64,000 bases of DNA from Flavobacterium cerinum (GCF_004028155.1 NZ_SBII01000004.1:62001-126000); one strand, 5' to 3'; numbered from the stretch's first letter, positions 33,243 to 42,606 are shown. Made by a program: numbers and translations. Notes: generated from the letters alone by a model not told the origin.

Positions 33243-34046
33243 ATGAAGAGACTTAGTATAATCCTGCTCCTTTTGGCAGCAGTAAGCTCGCACGCACAAG
33301 AGTTATTTGTTTTTACAGAGCCTGCCAGTAATATGCCAGGCAATTCGCTTGGTGCCCGGGTAATGTCATCAGTAATGAGAGAAAGTGAAGGAGGCGGAAC
33401 CAATTTTCACCTAATGCCCGAAGTTCGCTATGGTATAAGCAGTAAACTGATGGTGCAGGCTCAGGCCTTTATAAGTAACCGAAACAGCAGCCTGGTGGGT
33501 GAAGGCGGCGCAGTATATGCCCAATACAAGTTCCTAAATAATGATGAGGTTAAGAAACACTTTAGGATGGCAGCTTACGGTAGGGCAAGTTATAACAATG
33601 CTGATATCCATCAGGAAGAAATTGAGACCGTAGGGCATAATTCTGGGTTTGAAGCAGGTATAATTGCAACCCAATTATTGCATAAGGTGGCATTAAGTTC
33701 ATCGATCAGTTTTGAACAGGCATTGGATAATGGGAGTTATGCGTTTCCGGCTGATCATGCGAATAACGCGATGAACTATAGTTTTTCGGCAGGAAAGCTA
33801 ATGCTGCCTAAAAAGTATACAGGATACAACCAGACAAATTTTAACCTGATGCTCGAGTTTTTAGGGCAACGGCTCAATGAAAATGGGAGGTCTTATTTAG
33901 ACATAGCTCCATCAGTACAGTTTATCTTTTTTAGCAGGGCAAGGTTGGATATAGGCTATCGCCATCAGATTTACAGCACAATGGAAAGATCGGCACCCAA
34001 TGGTTTTGTTTTCAGACTGGAGTATAATTTTTATAATGTGTTTTAA
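33243..34046 (+). CDS. Outer-membrane-barrel-like protein, 267 aa
   Basis: I do not recognise a named family. It has a signal peptide (1-18, SSHAQ) and alternating amphipathic strands throughout (for example LMVQAQAFIS, FRMAAYGRAS, LDIGYRHQIY), ending with an aromatic-rich strand FRLEYNFYNVF typical of outer-membrane barrels. Length would allow about 10-12 strands. It lies between the HMA protein and the copper ATPase gene, so a part in copper passage or sensing at the outer membrane is inferred from context only. Confidence 0.65.
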   Translation: MKRLSIILLLLAAVSSHAQELFVFTEPASNMPGNSLGARVMSSVMRESEGGGTNFHLMPEVRYGISSKLMVQAQAFISNRNSSLVGEGGAVYAQYKFLNNDEVKKHFRMAAYGRASYNNADIHQEEIETVGHNSGFEAGIIATQLLHKVALSSSISFEQALDNGSYAFPADHANNAMNYSFSAGKLMLPKKYTGYNQTNFNLMLEFLGQRLNENGRSYLDIAPSVQFIFFSRARLDIGYRHQIYSTMERSAPNGFVFRLEYNFYNVF

Positions 34047-34134
34047 TCCAAAAAAGACACAAGATTAATCCAAAATTCTATAATAGATGATGATGTATTA
34101 ATAAGGAACTTTGAGTAAAATAAACCCGATCATT

Positions 34135-36666
34135 ATGAAACATACCTATAGCATTACAGGAATGAGCTGCGATGGATGCCGCACTAAAGTTGAAAAAGCA
34201 TTAAATGCTGTTGAGGGGATAGAAGCTTCGGTTTCGTTACATCCTCCGGTAGCAGTGATTACAATGAAAGAGCATATCCCAACAGAAAAGTTACAGGAAG
34301 TGTTGACTGCGATTGGGAATTATAAAATACAAATGGGCGACCATGCCCATATCCCTGCTGTAGATCAAAAAGTGATGGTTCACAGTAATCATACGGAGCA
34401 TATCCATGATCATAAGAAAACGATGGTATCAGGTGGTGGCGGAAAATATTATTGCCCTATGCACTGCGAGGGAGATAAGATCTATGACAAACCTGGTAAC
34501 TGCCCGGTTTGTGGAATGAACTTAGAGAAAATGCATGAGTTGACGCCAAAGAAAAAGCAATACACCTGCCCAATGCATCCGGAGATTGTAAAAGATGAGG
34601 CGGGATCCTGCCCGATTTGTGGGATGGATCTCGTTCCTATGGAACCCGATGACGAGGTGGATAAAACGTATACCGATCTGTTATTTAAATTCAAAATAGC
34701 AGTAGCCTTTACACTCCCAATTTTTATACTGGCAATGGGTGAGATGATTCCGGGGAATCCAATCGGCAAGATTATTTCACACCATGTTTCCAACTGGCTG
34801 CAACTGGTGTTTTCACTTCCGGTAGTGTTTTATGCTACATGGATGTTCTTCCAGAGAGCATGGGTCTCATTCACAACTTTCCGTTTAAACATGTTCAGTT
34901 TAATAGGATTAGGTGCATCGGCAGCTTTTGTTTTTAGCATTGTTGCTTTATTGTTTCCGTCGGTTTTTCCGGATCAGTTCAAAAGTCATAACGGCACGGT
35001 ATTTCTTTACTTCGAAGCAGTTACAGTTATACTAACCCTGGTTTTGTTAGGACAGTTATTGGAAGCAAGGGCACACAGCCAAACAAGTGGAGCGATAAAA
35101 GAATTACTGAAATTATCCCCAACAGAAGCAACGCTTGTTGCTGACGGTAAGGATAAAGTAATTGCAATAAATGATATTGTTAAAGGCGATATACTGCGTG
35201 TAAAACCGGGAGAAAAAATTCCGGTAGACGGGACTATAACCGAAGGCAGCAGCAGTATAGACGAATCTATGATAACAGGCGAACCAATACCTGTCACTAA
35301 GAACGAAGGAGATAAGGTCAGTTCCGGAACTATAAACGGAACAAAATCATTTCTGATGGTAGCTGAAAGAGTAGGAGAGGAAACGCTTTTATCTCAGATC
35401 ATTCAGATGGTAAACAATGCCAGCCGCTCTAAAGCACCGATTCAGAAACTGGCTGATGAAATATCAAAATACTTCGTTCCTATTGTAATCGGTGTTGCTG
35501 TAATAACCTTTATTATATGGGCAATATTCGGGCCGGAGCCTGCTTATGTTTTTGGTTTTGTAAATGCGCTGGCTGTTTTAATCATTGCCTGTCCGTGTGC
35601 TTTAGGATTGGCTACACCAATGTCCATCATGGTAGGAGTAGGTAAAGGAGCACAAAATGGCGTTCTCATTAAAAATGCCGAAGCCATTGAGAAAATGGAT
35701 AAGATCAATGTATTGATAACTGATAAGACAGGAACGATTACAGAAGGAAAACCCTCGGTAGAAAAAATAGTATCCTTTAATGGTATTAACGATAAAGAGT
35801 TGATCAGAGTTATAGCATCACTCAACCAGTATAGTGAGCATCCGTTAGGAGAAGCGATCATGAAGTTTGCTGAGATTAATGGTGTAGTTCCAACTCCGGT
35901 ACAGGATTTTGATTCGGTAACTGGTAAAGGAGTTATAGGTACGCTTTCCGGGAAACAGATCGCGATAGGTAACAAAGGATTAATGGAACAGTTTGGTGCT
36001 GTTGTTTCGGCGGAAGCCTTAGAAAAAGTTGTACATGAGCAATCTCTGGGTAAAACAGTTTCTTATATCAGTATAGGGAACAGTGTAGAGGGGTATGTAA
36101 CCATTACCGATGCGATTAAAGAGACAAGCCAAAAGGCAATTCGCACTTTAATGGAGCAGGGTATTGATGTGATCATGCTTACCGGAGATAATAAAAATAC
36201 AGCAAAAGCTGTAGCCGATAGTTTGGGTTTAAAGCATTTTCAGGCGGAATGTATGCCAGAGGATAAACTGAAAGTGATCGAGAAACTTCAGGCAGAAGGT
36301 AAAATCGTAGCAATGGCCGGAGACGGAATAAATGATGCGCCTGCATTGGCACAATCGGATATTGGTATCGCTATGGGTACAGGTACCGATGTAGCTATTG
36401 AAAGTGCTGAGATCACATTGCTAAAAGGCGACCTGCAAGGCATTGTAAAAGCAAAGGAGCTGAGCCATGGCGTAATGAAAAACATCAGGCAGAATTTATT
36501 CCTGGCGTTTGTTTATAATGTGATCGGTATTCCGGTTGCTGCAGGAGTACTGTATCCTGCTTTTGGGATATTATTATCACCGATGATAGCTGCTGCTGCA
36601 ATGAGCCTTAGTTCGGTATCCGTGATCGTAAATTCATTACGTATCAGGAGTTTAAAGCTTCAATAA
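34135..36666 (+). CDS. copA: P1B-1 copper-exporting ATPase
   Basis: The 843-aa protein (ATG at 34135; an upstream TTG is open but adds no domain) pumps Cu+ from the cytoplasm to the periplasm. It has an N-terminal HMA domain (MSCDGC, Cys12 and Cys15), a His-rich linker, and two heavy-metal-binding motifs of the CPMH-x-CPxCGM type at about 104-133 and 142-168. TM6 has CPC at 486-488; TM7 has FVYNVIGIP and TM8 [14 protein letters not shown], the YN and MSS determinants of Cu+ specificity. [20 protein letters not shown] and [10 protein letters not shown] are intact. Confidence 0.95.
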   Translation: MKHTYSITGMSCDGCRTKVEKALNAVEGIEASVSLHPPVAVITMKEHIPTEKLQEVLTAIGNYKIQMGDHAHIPAVDQKVMVHSNHTEHIHDHKKTMVSGGGGKYYCPMHCEGDKIYDKPGNCPVCGMNLEKMHELTPKKKQYTCPMHPEIVKDEAGSCPICGMDLVPMEPDDEVDKTYTDLLFKFKIAVAFTLPIFILAMGEMIPGNPIGKIISHHVSNWLQLVFSLPVVFYATWMFFQRAWVSFTTFRLNMFSLIGLGASAAFVFSIVALLFPSVFPDQFKSHNGTVFLYFEAVTVILTLVLLGQLLEARAHSQTSGAIKELLKLSPTEATLVADGKDKVIAINDIVKGDILRVKPGEKIPVDGTITEGSSSIDESMITGEPIPVTKNEGDKVSSGTINGTKSFLMVAERVGEETLLSQIIQMVNNASRSKAPIQKLADEISKYFVPIVIGVAVITFIIWAIFGPEPAYVFGFVNALAVLIIACPCALGLATPMSIMVGVGKGAQNGVLIKNAEAIEKMDKINVLITDKTGTITEGKPSVEKIVSFNGINDKELIRVIASLNQYSEHPLGEAIMKFAEINGVVPTPVQDFDSVTGKGVIGTLSGKQIAIGNKGLMEQFGAVVSAEALEKVVHEQSLGKTVSYISIGNSVEGYVTITDAIKETSQKAIRTLMEQGIDVIMLTGDNKNTAKAVADSLGLKHFQAECMPEDKLKVIEKLQAEGKIVAMAGDGINDAPALAQSDIGIAMGTGTDVAIESAEITLLKGDLQGIVKAKELSHGVMKNIRQNLFLAFVYNVIGIPVAAGVLYPAFGILLSPMIAAAAMSLSSVSVIVNSLRIRSLKLQ

Positions 36667-36676
36667 GAAAAATTAC

Positions 36677-38902
36677 ATGACAAAAGAATATAAAAATATG
36701 ATAAGGATGAAGCTGTTTATAACAATCTTGTCCTTCTTTTTAGGATCAATAGTGGTTATAGCTCAAAATACTAAGGAATATGATCTGTATATAAACGATA
36801 CAATAGTTAATTATACGGGTAAACAGGTAAAAGCGATTGCCATTAACGGAAAAATACCCGGGCCGCAACTGGATTTTACCGAGGGCGATATCGCAGTGAT
36901 ACGGGTACACAACAAAATGCACCATGAAACTTCGATCCATTGGCATGGACTTATACTTCCAAACGAACAGGATGGAGTGCCATATCTTACAACAGCACCC
37001 ATAAAAGGTATGTCTACCCATACGTATACGTTCCCTATTAAGCAAAGCGGAACCTATTGGTACCATTCACATACTATGTTACAGGAACAGGTTGGGATGT
37101 ATGGTGCTTTTATAATTCATAAGAAAGGCGAACCAAAACTGCCTGAGTATACAGTATTGATAAGCGACTGGTCTGACGAGAACCCTCATGAGATAGAACG
37201 TTCTCTTCACAAAGCAACCGATTGGTATGCTATTAAAAAAGGAGCAACCCAAAATTATCTGGAAGCAGCTAAGGAAGGGTATTTAGGGACGAAATTTAAA
37301 AACGAATGGAAGCGCATGCATGCTATGGATGTGAGTGATGTATACTATGAACGTTTCTTTATAAATGGTAAGGTTGATGATGAAGCGTCGCAATTTAAGG
37401 CAGGCGATAAAGTAAGGCTTCGGGTTATTAACGGGAGTGCCTCTACTTATTTTTGGCTGACCTATTCCGGCGGAAAAATAAGTGTGGTTGGCAGCGATGG
37501 CGAAGATGTAGTACCTGTGGAGGTAGATCGGCTTATCGTTGGTACATCAGAAGTATATGATGTTGTTGTAACCATTCCTGATGATAACAAGGCATTTGAG
37601 TTTATAGCAACTTCTGAAGACAGGATAGGACATGCTTCTTTATGGTTAGGGCAAGGTGTCAGGCAATTAAAACAGCCGTTACCAAAGCTCAAGTATTTTG
37701 AAGGTATGAAGATGATGAACGACATGATGACCCTTGGCGGTAATATGAAAGATATGGGTATGAACATGAGCCTTCAAAAGATGGATATGAATACGGTTAT
37801 GTATCCCGAGATAACAGGCAAAGCGGGAGCTGCTAAAGAAATAATGGATATGAAACATAGTGAGCATAGCGGTCATGGAAAATCTGATACTGGTATTGTG
37901 ACTCTTAATTATTCGATGCTGAAAGCGCCTAAAAAAACAACATTGCCTGATGTGCCTTTCAGGACGCTGAAATTCGAACTGACCGGGAACATGAATCGTT
38001 ACGTATGGACGATCAATGATAAGGCGGTTTCTGAAGTTGATAAAATATTAATCAAAAAAGGGGAGAACATTCGTATCATTATTACCAATAATTCGATGAT
38101 GCGCCACCCTATGCACCTGCATGGGCATTATTTTAGGGTTATTAATGAGCACGGAGAATATTCACCTCTAAAGAATGTGATCGATGTAATGCCGATGGAA
38201 ACCGATATTATAGAGTTTAATGCCTCTGAAGAATATGGTGACTGGTTTTTTCATTGCCATATACTATACCACATGATGTCGGGGATGGGTAGGATCTTTA
38301 CTTATGAAGATTCGCCACCCAATCCACAGATCCCTGATCCTGAAAAAGCATTAAAAGTGGTATATAACGACGATAAGAGATATTACCTGTCTGCTGAAAT
38401 TGGTTTAGAAAGTAACGGTAGTGATGGAGAGATCCGACTTGAAAATACCAAGAATTTTGCTGAAGTAGAATGGCGATTGGGATTCAATGATAGTTCAGGT
38501 TATGAAACCGAAGCGCATATAGGGCGTTATTTAGATAAAAAACAATTCTTTGCTGCCTATGCGGGATGGGATTTTAGGTACCATAGCTCAGAAGAATCAG
38601 AGAAAAACCTTTTTGGTCAGGCAAGTACACAGGCTAAAAGAGCAGTTGCCTGCGTAGGATTGATATATATGCTGCCCTGGTTTGTAGAAACCGATCTAAG
38701 GGTGGATCATGAAGGTAAAACCCGCTTACAATTTAAAAGAGACGATATTCCGTTAACATCACGACTACGATTATGGGCTTCCTGGAACACGGATTTTGAA
38801 TACAGTGCCGGCAGCCGATACATTTTAACCAAATATTGGTCACTTTCTGCCCACTACGATAGTGATATGGGATTAGGCGGTGGTTTGGTGCTTACATATT
38901 AA
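36677..38902 (+). CDS. Multicopper oxidase with C-terminal barrel-like extension
   Basis: The 741-aa protein has a signal sequence (ending VVIAQ at residue 30) and a CopA/PcoA-type three-domain multicopper oxidase with all copper motifs: HWHG (88-91), HSH (130-132), HPMHLHGHYF and HCHILYHMMSGM. A Met-rich loop (about 340-400, DMGMNMSLQKMDM, then MKHSEHSGH) would bind Cu+ for oxidation. Unusually, about 180 further residues (560-741) follow, made of alternating amphipathic strands similar to outer-membrane CopB/PcoB. The gene is 10 bp after copA. Role: oxidation of Cu+ to less toxic Cu2+ in the periplasm. Confidence 0.9.
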   Translation: MTKEYKNMIRMKLFITILSFFLGSIVVIAQNTKEYDLYINDTIVNYTGKQVKAIAINGKIPGPQLDFTEGDIAVIRVHNKMHHETSIHWHGLILPNEQDGVPYLTTAPIKGMSTHTYTFPIKQSGTYWYHSHTMLQEQVGMYGAFIIHKKGEPKLPEYTVLISDWSDENPHEIERSLHKATDWYAIKKGATQNYLEAAKEGYLGTKFKNEWKRMHAMDVSDVYYERFFINGKVDDEASQFKAGDKVRLRVINGSASTYFWLTYSGGKISVVGSDGEDVVPVEVDRLIVGTSEVYDVVVTIPDDNKAFEFIATSEDRIGHASLWLGQGVRQLKQPLPKLKYFEGMKMMNDMMTLGGNMKDMGMNMSLQKMDMNTVMYPEITGKAGAAKEIMDMKHSEHSGHGKSDTGIVTLNYSMLKAPKKTTLPDVPFRTLKFELTGNMNRYVWTINDKAVSEVDKILIKKGENIRIIITNNSMMRHPMHLHGHYFRVINEHGEYSPLKNVIDVMPMETDIIEFNASEEYGDWFFHCHILYHMMSGMGRIFTYEDSPPNPQIPDPEKALKVVYNDDKRYYLSAEIGLESNGSDGEIRLENTKNFAEVEWRLGFNDSSGYETEAHIGRYLDKKQFFAAYAGWDFRYHSSEESEKNLFGQASTQAKRAVACVGLIYMLPWFVETDLRVDHEGKTRLQFKRDDIPLTSRLRLWASWNTDFEYSAGSRYILTKYWSLSAHYDSDMGLGGGLVLTY

Positions 38903-38964
38903 GATTGGTAATATATTTGACTTTTTGAGCTGAATATTACTGTTTTTAATTTGCTATAAAAACA

Positions 38965-38999
38965 AAAAAGCTGTAAGTTAATTACTTACAGCTTTTTAC
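38965..38999. terminator. Bidirectional terminator between island and tRNA
   Basis: The stem AAAAAGCTGTAAGT (38965-38978) pairs with ACTTACAGCTTTTT (38984-38997), loop 5 nt. A- and T-runs within the stem let it end both the island transcript and the tRNA transcript. Confidence 0.85.
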
Positions 39000-39007
39000 C
39001 ATTTTCG

Positions 39008-39081
39008 TAGCGAAGACGGGAGTTGAACCCGTGACCTCAGGGTTATGAATCCTGCGCTCTAACCGACTGAGCTACCTCGCC
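39008..39081 (-). tRNA. tRNA-Met (anticodon CAT), elongator type
   Basis: The cloverleaf folds completely on the minus strand: acceptor GGCGAGG/CTTCGCT, D-arm GCTCAGTCGGTTAGAGC, anticodon stem CAGGA/CCCTG-type with loop TTCATAA, T-arm ACGGG-TTCAACT-CCCGT, discriminator A. No CCA is encoded. It lacks the GGG/CCC anticodon stem of initiator tRNA. A CAT anticodon could also belong to tRNA-Ile (lysidine-modified); Met is favoured. Length 74 nt. Confidence 0.92.
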
Positions 39082-39115
39082 ATTTTTGCTTGATTTATGT
39101 CCTTCAATGCGGGTG

Positions 39116-39146
39116 CAAATATAGAACTTATTTTGTACTCTCCAAA
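39116..39146 (-). promoter_or_regulatory. Promoter of the tRNA gene
   Basis: On the minus strand TTTG (complement 39143-39146), a 19-nt spacer and TATATTTG (complement 39116-39123) form a complete Bacteroidota promoter 35 bp upstream of the tRNA 5' end. This is the best promoter match in the window. Confidence 0.8.
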
Positions 39147-39229
39147 TAAAATTTTAGAAAAAAAATTATTTTTCAAAAGGCTTTTTTATCCGTGTTAAAT
39201 ATTCTATATTTCGCAAAATTTAGACACCA

Positions 39230-39622
39230 ATGGACGAAAAAATAAAATATGAACTGGAGTTTCCTATAACTTCTTCACCACAGCTTTTATATCAATATAT
39301 ATCTACACCATCGGGTCTTTCAGAATGGTTTGCAGATAATGTAAATTCGAGAGGTGAGTTTTTTACTTTCATTTGGGATGATTCTGAAGAAAAAGCAAGA
39401 ATGTCGTCTAAAAAAACCGGAGAAAAAGTAAAATTCCGTTGGGTTGATGACGATAATAATGATGGTGAGTACTATTTTGAGCTTCGTATACTTGTAGACG
39501 AGATAACAAAAGATGTTTCGCTTATGGTGGTAGACTTTGCAGAAGAAGATGATTTACAGGAATCCAAACAGCTTTGGGAAAACCAGGTGTCAGACCTAAA
39601 GCATGTTTTAGGCTCAGTTTAG
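39230..39622 (+). CDS. START-like (SRPBCC) domain protein, 130 aa
   Basis: The protein has the AHSA1/START-like pattern: YELEFPITSSPQLLYQYISTPSGLSEWFADNV, then strands and a long C-terminal helix (ESKQLWENQVSDLKHVLG) that closes a ligand cavity. Homologues are widespread in Bacteroidota; the ligand is unknown. There is no signal peptide, so it is cytoplasmic. A TATATTTC element (near 39208), one base off the -7 consensus, lies upstream. Confidence 0.8.
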   Translation: MDEKIKYELEFPITSSPQLLYQYISTPSGLSEWFADNVNSRGEFFTFIWDDSEEKARMSSKKTGEKVKFRWVDDDNNDGEYYFELRILVDEITKDVSLMVVDFAEEDDLQESKQLWENQVSDLKHVLGSV

Positions 39623-39642
39623 GAATTCTTTGTATTTAAAAC

Positions 39643-39650
39643 TATATTTG
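39643..39650 (+). promoter_or_regulatory. -7 element of the class IV aminotransferase gene (TATATTTG)
   Basis: A perfect TAnnTTTG match lies 24 bp upstream of the ATG and abuts the left arm of the terminator hairpin. Confidence 0.55.
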
Positions 39651-39674
39651 CCCTGAATATTCAGGGCTTTTTTT
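39650..39674 (+). terminator. Terminator abutting the next start codon
   Basis: The stem GCCCTGAA / TTCAGGGC, 2-nt loop, is followed by seven T and then directly by ATG at 39675. It ends the START-like gene. Confidence 0.8.
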
Positions 39675-40514
39675 ATGATTAATTATAACGGTACTCTCGT
39701 AACCGAATCCAATATATCCATACACGAAAACAGGGGTTTTCTTTATGGCGATGCTATTTTTGAAACGCTTAGAGTGTTAGATGGTAAAGTTCTTTTTCTT
39801 GAAGATCATTACTTTAGGTTAATGGCATCCCTGCGCATTGTAAGGATGGAGATCCCTATGAATTTCACCATGGAGTATATGGAAGAACAGGTATTGCTGC
39901 TTACAGACACTTTAGCTGCAGCTCCGTCTTACAGAGCAAGAATATCTGTGTTTAGAAAATCAGGTGGCTATTACCTCCCAACAAACAACGATGTTGAGTT
40001 TATTGTAACTTCTTCTGCGCTTGAGGAACCTTTATATTCGTTTACAGAAGGTGCTTATGAAGTTGATCTATTCAAAGATTTCTATGTAACTAAGCAATTA
40101 TTATCTACGCTTAAGAGTACTAACAAAATGGTTCAGATCACAGGAAGTGTTTTTGCGCACGAGAACGGCCTTCAAAACTGTTTGCTGGTTAATGATGAGA
40201 AAAATGTAATTGAAGCACTGCAGGGGAATCTATTTATGCTTACAGGCAATAGATTAGTTACTCCGCCTGTTTCAGATGGCTGTCTTAATGGTGTTATGCG
40301 CAGGCAGGTACTGGCTTTAGCTCAAAAAGTTGAAGGATTGGAAGTAGTGGAAGCATCTATATCGCCATTTGATCTGCAAAAAGCAGATGAATTATTCATT
40401 ACAAATGTTATAAAAGGTATTCAGCCGATAACAAAATACCGTAAAAAAGAATTTGTTAGTATCATGGCATCAGATCTTTTAAAGCGACTTAATGCCAAAA
40501 TACGATTTAGTTAA
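39675..40514 (+). CDS. Class IV PLP aminotransferase (IlvE/PabC-like)
   Basis: The 279-aa protein has the fold type IV start (GFLYGDAIFETLRVLDGK) and the PLP-phosphate region (ITGSVFAHENGLQNCLLVN, then EALQGNLFML). The fold uses a Lys for the Schiff base; a candidate is in TLKSTNKMVQ. The length and the single domain fit aminodeoxychorismate lyase or a branched-chain/D-amino-acid aminotransferase; sequence alone does not decide. It overlaps the convergent YqgE gene by 4 bp. Confidence 0.82.
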   Translation: MINYNGTLVTESNISIHENRGFLYGDAIFETLRVLDGKVLFLEDHYFRLMASLRIVRMEIPMNFTMEYMEEQVLLLTDTLAAAPSYRARISVFRKSGGYYLPTNNDVEFIVTSSALEEPLYSFTEGAYEVDLFKDFYVTKQLLSTLKSTNKMVQITGSVFAHENGLQNCLLVNDEKNVIEALQGNLFMLTGNRLVTPPVSDGCLNGVMRRQVLALAQKVEGLEVVEASISPFDLQKADELFITNVIKGIQPITKYRKKEFVSIMASDLLKRLNAKIRFS

Positions 40515-41071
40515 TTTAAGGTAGGATTCTCAGGAGCATTAGACCAAATAAGGTAATCGCCGCCTAATTCCATAATTTTTTCTTTCCAGAATGAAGTGCT
40601 GGATTTGCCTATAATCTTGTTGTTATAGCTGTTTTCAGATACGATCCAGGAATTTTCTTCAAGCTCATCTTCAAGCTGGTGGGCATCCCATCCTGTATAT
40701 CCAAGAAAGAAACGAATATTATTCTTTTTTATCAACCCCTTGTTTATTAGTTCTTTGGTCGACTCAAAGTCGCCTCCCCAATAAATGCCGTTAGATATTT
40801 CTATACTTTCCGGAATAAGTTCCGGAATGTTGTGGATAAAATAGAGGTTATCCTGCTCTACAGGGCCTCCGTTGTAGATTTTAAAATTTCCGCGTATCTC
40901 AGGGATGAGGTCGTGAATGCTATAGCCCAGAGGTTTGTTTAGGATAAATCCGACAGAGCCCTCATCGTTATGGTCGGCCAGTAGTACTACCGATCTGTTG
41001 AAAGAAAGATCCCCAATGGTGGAAGGTTCTGCAATTAGCAGGTGTCCTTTTTTTGGTTTTAGTGAAATCAT
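40511..41071 (-). CDS. YqgE/AlgH family protein
   Basis: The 186-aa protein has the family signatures GHLLIAEPSTIGDLSFNRSVVLLADH and EGSVGFILNKPLG at the N-terminus, YNGGPVEQDNLYFIH in the middle, and FFLGYTGWDAHQLEDELEENSW towards the end. Known from E. coli YqgE and Pseudomonas AlgH, which affects alginate regulation, but the biochemical function is open. It is a single-gene unit downstream of the HU gene. Confidence 0.92.
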   Translation of the reverse strand: MISLKPKKGHLLIAEPSTIGDLSFNRSVVLLADHNDEGSVGFILNKPLGYSIHDLIPEIRGNFKIYNGGPVEQDNLYFIHNIPELIPESIEISNGIYWGGDFESTKELINKGLIKKNNIRFFLGYTGWDAHQLEDELEENSWIVSENSYNNKIIGKSSTSFWKEKIMELGGDYLIWSNAPENPTLN

Positions 41072-41144
41072 CTTCTTACAATTTGTAATAAATTTAAATT
41101 AAAAAAAACAGACCTCCAAAAAAATTCACAAACTTTTAAAAAAA

Positions 41145-41178
41145 AAGCCTCTCAAAAATTGAGAGGCTTCTATATTTT
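41145..41178 (-). terminator. Terminator of the HU gene
   Basis: The stem AAGCCTCTCAA (41145-41155) / TTGAGAGGCTT (41159-41169) has a 3-nt loop. On the minus strand it is followed by a run of T. Confidence 0.8.
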
Positions 41179-41190
41179 TCTGTAAAAGAA

Positions 41191-41469
41191 TTACTTAGCG
41201 TTTACAGTTCCGTCAAGCTCAGCTCCCGGTTTGAATTTCACTACATTTTTAGCAGCAATGCTTATTGATTTTCCTGTTTGAGGGTTTCTTCCTTCTCTTG
41301 CAGCTCTGTTAGATACAGACCATGATCCGAATCCAACTAATGATACTCTTCCACCTTTGTTAAGAGCTCCGCTAACATTGCTTACAAAAGATTCTAATGC
41401 TTTTTTTGCTGCACCTTTAGAAATACCTGCGTCAGCAGCCATTGCGTCGATTAATTCTGATTTGTTCAT
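41191..41469 (-). CDS. HU-family DNA-binding protein
   Basis: The 92-aa nucleoid protein starts at the ATG at 41469 (MNKSELIDAMAADAGISKG); the frame is open 14 codons further but that lies in the leader. It has the HU signature GFGSWSVSNRAAREGRNPQTG, with the conserved beta-arm Arg and Pro (RNPQTG), and dimerises to bend DNA. Its own strong promoter (41525-41554) and terminator show it is transcribed alone, as expected for an abundant protein. Confidence 0.95.
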   Translation of the reverse strand: MNKSELIDAMAADAGISKGAAKKALESFVSNVSGALNKGGRVSLVGFGSWSVSNRAAREGRNPQTGKSISIAAKNVVKFKPGAELDGTVNAK

Positions 41470-41524
41470 AATAATTGTTATTAATTGTTTGGTTAAAATT
41501 TTGGTATTCACACTTCCTGTCCTA

Positions 41525-41554
41525 CAAATTTAATAGGAAATCCAAACTACGCAA
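41525..41554 (-). promoter_or_regulatory. Promoter of the HU gene
   Basis: On the minus strand TTG (complement 41552-41554), a 19-nt spacer and TAAATTTG (complement 41525-41532) fit the consensus. The predicted leader is about 50 nt. Confidence 0.65.
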
Positions 41555-41658
41555 GCGTTTTATGTAATTTTACCCTCAATTGTTGATAACTTTTGACTCA
41601 ATGTTAACAATGGTACTTGTTTTATTGGATTTTTTGAAACTATCAGTGTTTGTGGGGG

Positions 41659-42606
41659 TTATACGGCCATTGCCCCCTCAGAAAAGTTCATTCCATTTAG
41701 AAGTTCGCGGCTTGTCATTTTTTTCTTACCCGGAAATTGAAGACTGCTAATTTTTATAAAACCATCTTTAACTGCCACATTTATTTCTTTTTTATCGGCT
41801 ATAATGCTGCCAACGATTTTATCGTGCTTTTCTTCTATAAAAGAGGTTTCGTATATTTTTATATTCCATTCCTGAGCATTATCCTGAAAAAAACACCAGG
41901 CAGCAGGGTAAGGACTGAGTCCGCGTACAAGGTTGTGGATATCTTTTCCTGGTTTTGTCCAGTCAATTTTACAATTCTCACGGTTAAGTTTATAGGCTGT
42001 TTTAACATCATCATCTGTTGGCTGTATTGTAGTTTCGGCATTTCCATTTTCGATAAGTGTAAGCGTTTTAACTACAGCATCTTTACCAAGATCCATCAAG
42101 CGGTCGTGTAATTCACCTGCATTTTCATCAGGGCCTATTTCTAATGCCTGCTTTAATATCATGGCGCCTGTATCTATTTTGTCGTCTATAAAGAAAGTTG
42201 TAACACCGGTAGTTGTCTCTCCATTAATAACTGCCCAGTTTATAGGCGCAGCCCCTCTGTATTGTGGCAGTAAAGAAGCATGTAGGTTAAAGGTGCCCAG
42301 TTTTGGCATTTTCCATACGGCTTCAGGAAGCATTCTAAAAGCTACAACAACCTGTAGGTTAGCTTCAAGGCTCTTTAATTCCTCAAGAAATGCTTCGTCT
42401 TTTAGGTTGGTAGGCTGTAGTAAATTAAGGCCTTTTTCAAGGGCGTATTCTTTTACAGCCGAATACTTTACTTTTTGACCGCGGCCGGCCGGTTTATCTG
42501 CAGCGGTGATAACCCCTACAATATCATAATTATGTTGGTATATAGTATCGAGTATGCCCACGGCAAACTCCGGGGTTCCCATAAAAACAATTCGTAAGCG
42601 TTCCAT
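41659..42606 (-). CDS. fmt: Methionyl-tRNA formyltransferase
   Basis: Fmt formylates initiator Met-tRNA using 10-formyl-THF. The 315-aa protein has MRIVFMGTPEFAV-type start, catalytic motif FNLHASLLPQYRGAAPINWAV (Asn, His) and Asp in FFIDDKIDTGAMI, and the C-terminal OB-fold domain. It directly follows recQ (ATG next to the recQ stop region, no gap), so the two are co-transcribed. Confidence 0.97.
   Translation of the reverse strand: MERLRIVFMGTPEFAVGILDTIYQHNYDIVGVITAADKPAGRGQKVKYSAVKEYALEKGLNLLQPTNLKDEAFLEELKSLEANLQVVVAFRMLPEAVWKMPKLGTFNLHASLLPQYRGAAPINWAVINGETTTGVTTFFIDDKIDTGAMILKQALEIGPDENAGELHDRLMDLGKDAVVKTLTLIENGNAETTIQPTDDDVKTAYKLNRENCKIDWTKPGKDIHNLVRGLSPYPAAWCFFQDNAQEWNIKIYETSFIEEKHDKIVGSIIADKKEINVAVKDGFIKISSLQFPGKKKMTSRELLNGMNFSEGAMAV

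Noticed and set aside
23141-39081. Metal island as an integrated element with a tRNA-Met attachment site
   Set aside because: The tRNA 3' end faces the island, but no copy of its 3' segment was found near the left end and no integrase or mobility gene is present.
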